Source: Acidobacteriota bacterium (GTDB taxonomy: Bacteria > Acidobacteriota > Terriglobia > Versatilivoradales > Versatilivoraceae). Taken from it: DNA of 5,592 bases. Positions 1 to 5,592 of this stretch are shown piece by piece (the first letter of the stretch is position 1; each line of letters opens with the position of its first letter). Where the stretch lies: positions 1-5,592 of the forward strand of contig JAPOZE010000062.1 of NCBI GenBank assembly GCA_026706225.1, read 5' to 3'. Under the pieces are notes generated by a model. The model was not told the DNA's origin and did no database searches. It saw nothing but the letters and a program-made list of their open reading frames with translations. A program made the position numbers and the translations under genes.

Positions 1-2115
1 CTGAGGGGCACCAGCCGGGACCGCCTGGACCTGCTGGGTGAAGAATATTTCCAGTACAAGCTGCGCAACCAACTCGAGCCCCAAGGGGTTGAGGCCATAA
101 AGGAGTTGAGCGCCGCCGGCAATCAGGTGGTGCTGGTCAGCCGGGAACTGGACCATCTCCTCCGTCCCCTGGCGCAGTATCTGGGCGTCCGGAGCCTGGT
201 CTCCAACCGGTTGGAGTTTCGGGACGGACTGGCCACCGGGCGCCTGCATTCGCCCATCATCCCCGACACCCTGCAACCCGAGCCGAATCGGGCACCGTTC
301 GGTTCCCAGAGTTTTCTCATCGACGGCCTGCCGGGGCTTTCCTCCAACGCCCTGGAACCGCACATCCAAACCACGGCCCGGCAAACAAGCAGCCCCGCGC
401 CTCCGGTGGTGGATTTTCACCGGCGCCGGGCCGACGGCGAGAACCTGTCGGTACGCCAGGCCCTTGCCGGCAAGCACATTCTGCTGATCGGCGGGACGGG
501 ATTCATCGGCAAGGTCTGGCTGTCCATGCTGCTGCAAGATCTTCCGGAGATCGGAAGGATCTATCTGCTGATCCGACGGCAGGGCTCGCGCAGCGCCCTG
601 CAGCGCTTCGAAAAGATCGTCTCCGAATCTCCCGCCTTTTCTCCCCTTCACGAACGCTTCGGCGACCGGCTGCCCCGGATGCTCATGGACCGGGTGGAAG
701 TGCTGGAAGGGGATATCGGGGATCCCGATCTGGGACTGAACGAAGCCACCCTGGCGCGCCTGGCCCAGGACCTGGACCTGGTGGTCAATTCGGCCGGCCT
801 CACCGATTTCAATCCGGACATACGCCTGGCAATGACCACCAACGTGGACAGCGTCATAGGCCTGATCGACTTTCTGAAGCGCTGCAAACGGGCCACCCTG
901 CTGCATGTCTCCACCTGTTTCGTCAACGGTCGCATCGACGGGCGGGTCCCGGAGGAGCTGCTTCCCAACTACACTCCCGCCGGCCGGGCCGATTTCGACG
1001 TCTACAAGGAACACCGGTTGGTCCACCAAGCCATCGAGCGCATCACCCGGGAAGGAGACAGCGAGGCGGTGACCGAGGAAGTCCAAGCCCGGGTCATTGC
1101 CCGCAAGCCCAACGTGAGCGACCCCTCGCGCCTGGTTCGCAAGGAGCGGACCCGCTGGATTCGCGACCGCGGAATCGAATTCGGGATCGAGAGAGCTCAG
1201 CACTGGGGCTGGCCCAATATCTACACCTTCACCAAGAGCCTGGGAGAATCGCTGCTGGCCACCCAGGATCTCCCCATTGCCGTGGTCAGACCTTCCATTG
1301 TGGAGTCCTCCATCAGCCAGCCGTTTCGGGGCTGGAACGAGGGCGTCAACACGACGGCGCCGCTGTCTTACCTGTTGAGCACCTACTTCCGGCAACTCCC
1401 CTCCAACAAGCGCAAGCGCCTGGATGTCATCCCGGTCGACCTGGTGTGCCGAGGGCTCACCCTGGTGGCCGCAGCCCTGGTCGAGCGGCGCCACGACAAG
1501 GTCTACCAACTGGCGACCTCGGCCACCAATCCCGCCGACATGCGCCGGACCATCGAGCTGACCGGCTTGGCCCATCGCAAGTACTACCGGTCCCTGGAAG
1601 GCCTGGAACACTGGCTCCGGGCCCGCTTCGACACCATCCCGGTCTCCCAGGCCCGCTACCGGAACGTTTCCCTCCCCCGCCTGAAGGTCCTGCTTCAGGG
1701 TCTTCAGCGTGTGACCGGGGTGCTCCCCGTCAAGAACGACAGCCTCACCCGAAAGCAACGCGCCCTGGACCGTGTTCACAAGGTCATCGAGCTCTACCAG
1801 CCCTTCATTCTGGACAACGAGTACTTCTTTGCCGCCGACAATATTCGCAAATTGGGGGCGGCCTTACCCGGTGAAGAAGTCGCCGATTTCGGATACCATC
1901 CGGAAAACATCGACTGGTACGACTACTGGGTGAACCTGCACGTGCCGGCGTTGCGCCGCTGGACCTATCCCATCATCGAAGGGCGCCGTCCCGACACCGG
2001 CCTGCTCCCCCGCAACTTCAAGCTGGAGCCCGCCTCCACCGCGGCGGCAACCGCCAATGCGTCCGGAGGCCCGTTGGGCGGCAGAGTCTACCCTGCCCGG
2101 CAGAGCCAGTACTAA
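1..2115 (+). CDS. HAD-IB-like domain fused to long-chain fatty acyl-CoA reductase (5' end outside window)
   Basis: The frame is open from base 1 (704 visible codons, stop TAA 2113-2115), so the gene starts upstream. The TTG at 106 lies inside a domain and is not the start. Numbering visible residues from base 1, residues 1-87 resemble the back half of the SerB-like HAD-IB phosphatase cap and core: the motif II serine region LVSREL (S47) and LEFRDGLATGRLHSPII (71-87). A Pro/Ser-rich linker follows to about 150. A male-sterility/NAD_binding_4-type Rossmann domain then begins with GGTGFIG (164-170). The candidate catalytic serine/threonine is in HVSTCF (S304-T305) and the Y-x-x-x-K is YTFTK (Y408, K412), followed by VVRPSIVES. 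The roughly 100-residue insert between Ser and Tyr and the C-terminal segment around DNIRKLGAAL and IDWYDYW are typical of fatty acyl reductases. Such enzymes reduce acyl-CoA or acyl-ACP with NADPH to aldehyde or alcohol. The last ~40 residues are an Ala/Gly-rich tail. No HAD motif III lysine or GDxxxD motif is visible between the HAD part and the reductase. The FAR call is firm; whether the HAD part is active is doubtful. Confidence 0.85.
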   Translation: MRGTSRDRLDLLGEEYFQYKLRNQLEPQGVEAIKELSAAGNQVVLVSRELDHLLRPLAQYLGVRSLVSNRLEFRDGLATGRLHSPIIPDTLQPEPNRAPFGSQSFLIDGLPGLSSNALEPHIQTTARQTSSPAPPVVDFHRRRADGENLSVRQALAGKHILLIGGTGFIGKVWLSMLLQDLPEIGRIYLLIRRQGSRSALQRFEKIVSESPAFSPLHERFGDRLPRMLMDRVEVLEGDIGDPDLGLNEATLARLAQDLDLVVNSAGLTDFNPDIRLAMTTNVDSVIGLIDFLKRCKRATLLHVSTCFVNGRIDGRVPEELLPNYTPAGRADFDVYKEHRLVHQAIERITREGDSEAVTEEVQARVIARKPNVSDPSRLVRKERTRWIRDRGIEFGIERAQHWGWPNIYTFTKSLGESLLATQDLPIAVVRPSIVESSISQPFRGWNEGVNTTAPLSYLLSTYFRQLPSNKRKRLDVIPVDLVCRGLTLVAAALVERRHDKVYQLATSATNPADMRRTIELTGLAHRKYYRSLEGLEHWLRARFDTIPVSQARYRNVSLPRLKVLLQGLQRVTGVLPVKNDSLTRKQRALDRVHKVIELYQPFILDNEYFFAADNIRKLGAALPGEEVADFGYHPENIDWYDYWVNLHVPALRRWTYPIIEGRRPDTGLLPRNFKLEPASTAAATANASGGPLGGRVYPARQSQY

Positions 2116-2120
2116 TCGAT

Positions 2121-3251
2121 ATGGGTATCTTCCTGACGGGATCCACCGGCTACCTCGGCGCTCACATTGCCACCGAGTTGCTGGAAAAACACCGCCAGCG
2201 CCTCATCCTTCTGGTCCGGGCCCCCAACCGTGAGGCCGCGGCCCAGCGCCTTTGGCGGGCCTTTCAACTGCACCTGGACTTCGACACCTTCCGCCACCAT
2301 CTGAACACGGGCATCGAGGTGCTGACCGGGGACCTCACCGAAAAAGGATTCGGCTTCAGTCCCGACCAGTACCGCCAACTGGTCAAGAACGCCGACTCGA
2401 TCCTGCACGTGGCGGCCTCGCTCAACCGCAAATCGGAACGGGCCTGCCTGAACATCAATCTGCGAGGGACCCTGGAAGTCGTGAAGCTGGCTCAAGCCAT
2501 CTCGGCGGACCACGGCCTGAAGCGATTCAGCCACATCAGCACGGTGGCGGTGGCCGGAACCCGCCAGGATGAAGTCGTCGAGGAAGAACACTCCATCGAC
2601 TGGAACCGGTCCGACTACGATCCCTACGCCCGCACCAAGAAGTTCTGCGAACACCTGATCCGAGAGCTACTGCCGGAAACTCCGCTGACCATCTTTCGTC
2701 CCAGCATCGTGCTGGGCGACAGCCGGCGGGCGGAAACCACCCAGTTCGACATGGTCCAGGCCTTCGCCTTCCTGGCAGGGTTGCCGCTGCTGCCGCTCAG
2801 AGCCGGCGACCGCCTGGACATCGTCAACGTCGACTTCGTGGCAGAGGCGGTGGCGAGTCTGCACCAGAAAGACAGTCCCGGCTTCGACACCTACCACCTA
2901 TCTTCCGGCAGAAGCTCTCCCACCTGCCAGGACATTACCGACGCCTTGAGCGCCGTACGAAACCGCCGCCGGCCCACCTACGCCCCCTCGCTGATCCGCC
3001 CCGTCAACTCCCTGGTGAGCTGGCTGGCCCGGCGCCGGGGAACTTCGGTCGGCTATCTGGCCAGCCTGATGCAGGTCTTTCTTCCCTACCTGCATTGGAA
3101 CACGGTCTTCGACAACAGCCGGGTGGTTCAGGAAACGGGGACCAGCCCCGCATGTTTCACCGATTACTGCTATCCTCTCTATCGGTTCGCCACCAGGAAC
3201 CACTTCACCTATCCCTACCGGGAATGGCCTGAGACCGGGGCTGCCCCATGA
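2121..3251 (+). CDS. Extended SDR, thioester-reductase-like NAD(P)-dependent oxidoreductase
   Basis: A complete 376-residue protein. The Rossmann glycine motif is at the extreme N-terminus (GSTGYLG, 7-13), which supports the ATG at 2121. The candidate catalytic residues are S140/T141 in FSHISTVAVAG and Y169-x-x-x-K173 in YARTK. HVAAS (96-100) and FRPSIVLGD (192-200) are further hallmarks of the extended SDR/NAD_binding_4 group, which contains thioester reductase domains, fatty acyl reductases and nucleotide-sugar epimerases. The C-terminal third (after about 260) is more variable and would bind substrate. It starts five bases after the upstream stop with no clear Shine-Dalgarno sequence (the preceding bases are AGTACTAATCGAT), so coupled translation with the reductase is likely. 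It shares the RPSIV signature with the upstream FAR, which may reflect common ancestry, but it lacks the long FAR insert between Ser and Tyr and the FAR C-terminal domain. The substrate is not determinable. An acyl thioester or a 3-oxo-lipid is favoured by the neighbours; a sugar-nucleotide or steroid-like substrate is possible. The family is certain, the reaction is not. Confidence 0.82.
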   Translation: MGIFLTGSTGYLGAHIATELLEKHRQRLILLVRAPNREAAAQRLWRAFQLHLDFDTFRHHLNTGIEVLTGDLTEKGFGFSPDQYRQLVKNADSILHVAASLNRKSERACLNINLRGTLEVVKLAQAISADHGLKRFSHISTVAVAGTRQDEVVEEEHSIDWNRSDYDPYARTKKFCEHLIRELLPETPLTIFRPSIVLGDSRRAETTQFDMVQAFAFLAGLPLLPLRAGDRLDIVNVDFVAEAVASLHQKDSPGFDTYHLSSGRSSPTCQDITDALSAVRNRRRPTYAPSLIRPVNSLVSWLARRRGTSVGYLASLMQVFLPYLHWNTVFDNSRVVQETGTSPACFTDYCYPLYRFATRNHFTYPYREWPETGAAP

Positions 3252-4657
3252 TGGATCTGGGACTGGAGCTGTGGGTCAGCAGCCTGATCGAGATCTCCAA
3301 GCTGAGATGGATGCTGGGATCGGGGGAGTCCTGGACGCCTGGAACCCCGCTGCGCCTGCTGTTTGCCGGGTACAACGGAAACCGGAATACCGGGGCCGAT
3401 GTCCGCGTCCAGGAGATGATCCGCCAGGTTCGCCACGTTCTGGGCGACTCCAACCTGGAGTTGAGCGTGCTTTCGCACAACCTGGAATGGTCTCGCGGCT
3501 ATTTCGATTCAGTGCGCCAGGTCAAGCTGCCGGATGTCTTTCCACCCTTCCTCTTTCGCGAGGTCGGCCGCTATCACGGGGTTCTGGCCTGCGAAGGCTC
3601 GATGTTCAAGAGCAAGTTCGCCAACGCCCTCAGCGCCATGATGATCGGCTGCCTGGGAATCGCTGCCGCCCACAACAGGCTTTCGGTGGGATATGGGGCG
3701 GAAGCCGGCGACATGGACCGCTTTCTGAAATCCATGTGCCGGCGTTTCTGTTCCGATTCGCTGGTCATCACCCGCAACGAGGAGTCCCAGAGCATTCTGG
3801 GTGGACTGGGGGTGTCGACGGAGTTGGGGACCGATACGGCCTGGACCTTTGAACCCCGCGGCCCGGAATACGGTGAAAAGCAGTTGAAGGCCGCCGGTTG
3901 GGATGGACGCACCCCGATCCTGGGGCTCTGCCCCATCAACCCCTTCTGGTGGCCGGTGCGGCCTTCGCTGGCCAAGTTCACCGCGCGTACCCTGTTGGGG
4001 TTGTACAAGGCCAGCCACTACCGTTCCATTTACTTCCATCACGACAACCGCGAGGTCCGGGACGCCTTTCAGCGCTACATCGATGCCTGGAGCCGCGGCA
4101 TCCAGGCATTCCGAAAAAATCACCGGGTGTTTCCGGTACTGATCGGCATGGAGGCGCTGGATCGAATAAGCTGCGAGAAAATCGGCCATGGCCTGGGAGG
4201 GGCCCCCTGCTTTATCGCCGACCAGTTCGACATGAACCAGTTGGTGAGCATCCTGCGGCAGTGCCACCTGCTCCTTTCTTCCCGATTTCATGGAGTGGTC
4301 ACCAGCATGCCGGCCGGCGTGGCCTCGGCGGGCATCACCATGGACGAACGCCTGCGCAACCTGATGCGGGAGAGGGGCCACTCGGAATTTCTGCTGGAGG
4401 TCGATGATCCCGATCTGGAAGCCAAAGTGGAGGCGCTTCTCCCGAAGTTGCTGAATGGGGCTGAAGAGATGCGGGCAAGCCTGGGTGCAACGGTCGTGAA
4501 GAACCTGAAGTTGATGGCGCGCATGGGGGTCTACTTCCAGCAGCACCTGCTGGAGCGCTATCCCGAATTCCCCATTCGGAGCGGCCATCTTTCCTGGGAA
4601 GACTATCTTCCCCCGTTGAGCTCCAACCTGGTCCACTTGATCGAGACGCATGAATGA
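3248..4657 (+). CDS. Polysaccharide pyruvyl transferase family protein
   Basis: A complete 469-residue protein whose ATG overlaps the upstream stop in an ATGA junction (3248-3251); a second ATG follows immediately at 3251. After a ~35-residue N-terminal extension, the first strand and glycine-rich loop LLFAGYNGNRNTGADVRV (37-54) match the start of the family fold. VITRNEES (173-180) and LGTDTAWTF (193-201) correspond to the conserved R-[DN]-x-x-S and G-x-D-x-A blocks at the end of the first half. The second half carries ILGLCPINPFWW (224-235) and the hallmark SSRFHGVVTSMPAGV (344-358; S345, R346, H348). These are GT-B-like proteins that usually transfer pyruvate from phosphoenolpyruvate to sugars of exopolysaccharides or cell-wall polymers; some members have other or unknown roles. 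No signal peptide or clear membrane segment is seen, so it is probably cytoplasmic. Coupling to two lipid-type reductases suggests a glycolipid or envelope sugar as acceptor (inference). The last residues (THE) and the stop codon are read from the heptamer repeat that begins at 4650, so the C-terminus may have been altered by that repeat. Confidence 0.8.
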   Translation: MMDLGLELWVSSLIEISKLRWMLGSGESWTPGTPLRLLFAGYNGNRNTGADVRVQEMIRQVRHVLGDSNLELSVLSHNLEWSRGYFDSVRQVKLPDVFPPFLFREVGRYHGVLACEGSMFKSKFANALSAMMIGCLGIAAAHNRLSVGYGAEAGDMDRFLKSMCRRFCSDSLVITRNEESQSILGGLGVSTELGTDTAWTFEPRGPEYGEKQLKAAGWDGRTPILGLCPINPFWWPVRPSLAKFTARTLLGLYKASHYRSIYFHHDNREVRDAFQRYIDAWSRGIQAFRKNHRVFPVLIGMEALDRISCEKIGHGLGGAPCFIADQFDMNQLVSILRQCHLLLSSRFHGVVTSMPAGVASAGITMDERLRNLMRERGHSEFLLEVDDPDLEAKVEALLPKLLNGAEEMRASLGATVVKNLKLMARMGVYFQQHLLERYPEFPIRSGHLSWEDYLPPLSSNLVHLIETHE

Positions 4658-4692
4658 TGAATGATGAGGAAGGAATGAGGAATGAGGAGTGA
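4650..4692 (+). repeat. Left 7-bp tandem repeat tract (ATGAATG / GGAATGA)
   Basis: Two ATGAATG units plus a partial third (4650-4667) are followed by GGAATGA at 4672-4678, GGAATGA at 4679-4685 and the variant GGAGTGA at 4686-4692. The + strand is almost purely A/G with regular T. The first units overlap the last codons and stop codon of the pyruvyl-transferase-family gene. Because 7 is not a multiple of 3, successive units are read in different frames. Confidence 0.85.
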
Positions 4693-4760
4693 TTAGTTGT
4701 TTGGTCGACGGGTTGGGCATGGGGAAAAGGGTTGTCCACGAAGGAATTCGAAGGGCCGCT

Positions 4761-4805
4761 GAGTGCACCGGTTCATGAGAATTCCCATGTATACCCGGTG
4801 CACTC
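4761..4805. other. Central hairpin of the intergenic element, possible weak terminator
   Basis: GAGTGCACCGG (4761-4771) and CCGGTGCACTC (4795-4805) form a perfect 11-bp stem. The 23-base loop contains a second near-palindrome, CATGAGAATTCCCATG (4774-4789), with one mismatched pair. The right arm is followed by TTTAAA, not a real T-run, so intrinsic termination is possible but weak. Its centre (about 4783) almost coincides with the centre of the surrounding inverted repeat (about 4780). It may be an RNA structure, a protein-binding palindrome, or just the core of the element. Confidence 0.6.
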
Positions 4806-4872
4806 TTTAAACGGCTGCGACAGGATCAACAAGGTGCTCGACGTGTCGATTCAATCACTACCCCCTCATCAC

Positions 4873-4913
<41 letters not shown>

Positions 4914-4919
4914 CCTCCC

Positions 4920-5592
4920 ATGAACTTTCTAAAGACAATTTTCTCCAATCTCTCCCAAAGCCCTCGAAAAACGGTCCTGCAAGAGGTTCGCGAGGATGGT
5001 CTCCACTCGGTCAGCGGATCCGGTCTGCTGGATTGGATCGGCCAGGCCCGACGCCGCCTGAGGGAAGCCGGAATGCGCCGCGGGGACCGCTGCGGACTGC
5101 TGGGCCCCAACAGCAGCCGCTGGGTCGCCATGAACCTGGCGATCATGGCCGAGGGGGCCATGGCCGTTCCCCTCTATTCCCGGCAGGCCCCGGACGAACT
5201 GGTGGCCATGATGAAGGACTGCGGGGTTTCGCTGCTCTGCTGCGCCGGCCCCTCCGAAATCGAAGCCATCCGCTCCTGCTGGAGCGACCTGCCGCCCGTT
5301 CTCGACTACTCGCTGGCTCTGGAAGAAGCCGCCCCCGATGCCGGCAACGGAAGCGATGCGGAGGGCGAGGAGCCGCCCGGTCAACTCCAGGTGGTGACCA
5401 TCATCTACACCTCGGGCACCTCGGGCGAGCCCAAGGGGGTCATGCTCAACGGCGACAACATCGACTTCATGCTGCAGCGGACCACGGCTCGCCTGGAAGA
5501 GCTGATGGAGGGCGTCCCCGGGAACGGCGATGACCGGGTCTTCCACTACCTGCCCCTCTGCTTCGCGGGCTCCTGGATCCTGCTGCTCACCT
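4920..5592 (+). CDS. AMP-forming acyl-CoA synthetase/ligase, N-terminal part (3' end outside window)
   Basis: The frame is open from the ATG at 4920 to the window edge, giving 224 complete codons; the family is usually 500-650 residues. The adenylate-forming signature P-loop YTSGTSGEPKG is at residues 163-173. Before it lie LLDWIGQARRRLREAGMRRGDRCGLLGPNS-type family features (about 36-65, with G-x-x-x-G-D-R) and AIMAEGAMAVPLYS (74-87). After it comes YLPLCFAGSW (210-219), the motif that normally reads LPL-x-H in fatty acyl-CoA synthetases; here Phe stands at the His position. The enzyme would activate a carboxylate, probably a fatty acid, as acyl-AMP and transfer it to CoA or a carrier, supplying a substrate for the nearby reductase. 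The ATG at 4920 is the first in frame after a stop at 4776-4778. The next ATG (residue 52) would remove conserved sequence. No Shine-Dalgarno sequence precedes 4920, because the upstream bases are CATTCAT repeat followed by TTGCCTCCC. The class is certain, chain-length specificity unknown. Confidence 0.9.
   Translation, partial: MNFLKTIFSNLSQSPRKTVLQEVREDGLHSVSGSGLLDWIGQARRRLREAGMRRGDRCGLLGPNSSRWVAMNLAIMAEGAMAVPLYSRQAPDELVAMMKDCGVSLLCCAGPSEIEAIRSCWSDLPPVLDYSLALEEAAPDAGNGSDAEGEEPPGQLQVVTIIYTSGTSGEPKGVMLNGDNIDFMLQRTTARLEELMEGVPGNGDDRVFHYLPLCFAGSWILLLT

Noticed and set aside
106..108. TTG as start codon of the reductase fusion gene
   Set aside because: The frame is open through to base 1 and the residues upstream (EEYFQYKLRNQLEP and following) belong to the same HAD-like domain, so the true start is outside the window.
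1446..1874. Open frame of 142 codons on the + strand inside the reductase gene
   Set aside because: Out-of-frame Pro/Arg/Gly-rich shadow of the FAR domain, typical of high-GC coding DNA.
3509..4768. Long open frame of 419 codons on the - strand
   Set aside because: It lies antisense to the pyruvyl-transferase-family gene, which has clear family motifs. The antisense product shows no recognisable motif and its first residues are translated repeat. High GC explains the long antisense frame.
4695..4852. Promoter for the ligase in the core of the element
   Set aside because: TATACC at 4790 and TTGTCC at 4732 were considered, but no pair of -35 and -10 boxes has acceptable spacing, so no promoter is called.
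4929..5546. Open frame of 205 codons on the - strand and a 166-codon frame on the + strand (5033-5533) at the right end
   Set aside because: Both overlap the frame that encodes the adenylate-forming P-loop and other ligase motifs, and neither has recognisable features.

Overview
The window is a GC-rich stretch of bacterial DNA with four co-oriented genes on the + strand. Two are complete, one is cut by the left edge and one by the right edge. I cannot assign a phylum from the sequence. High GC, bacterial-type fatty acyl reductase homology and heptanucleotide repeats would fit an environmental lineage such as Acidobacteriota, but that is a guess.

Layout: (1) 1-2115 is the 3' part of a fusion gene. 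It joins a partial HAD-IB (SerB-like) phosphatase domain to a long-chain fatty acyl-CoA reductase (FAR) domain with a FAR-type C-terminal region. (2) 2121-3251, five bases later, is a second, shorter extended SDR of the thioester-reductase/NAD-dependent epimerase type. (3) 3248-4657 overlaps it by four bases (ATGA) and encodes a polysaccharide pyruvyl transferase family protein. (4) 4650-4910 is an intergenic inverted-repeat structure. It has 7-bp tandem repeats as its arms and an 11-bp-stem hairpin almost exactly in its middle. (5) 4920-5592 is the 5' part of an AMP-forming acyl-CoA synthetase/ligase with a perfect adenylate-forming P-loop. The right edge cuts it.

The first three genes look translationally coupled and so form one operon. 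The ligase points the same way but lies 262 bases downstream, behind the repeat element, so it may or may not share the transcript. Read together, the ligase would activate a fatty acid (or related carboxylate) and the FAR fusion would reduce the acyl thioester to aldehyde or alcohol. The second SDR would carry out another redox step on a lipid or thioester intermediate. The pyruvyl-transferase-like protein would modify a sugar. The most economical inference is a lipid or glycolipid envelope pathway that uses fatty alcohols. Substrates and product are not shown by the sequence.

The most unusual features are the HAD domain that lacks its C-terminal catalytic motifs and the nested palindromic intergenic element. 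That element supplies the stop codon of one gene and almost the whole upstream region of the next.
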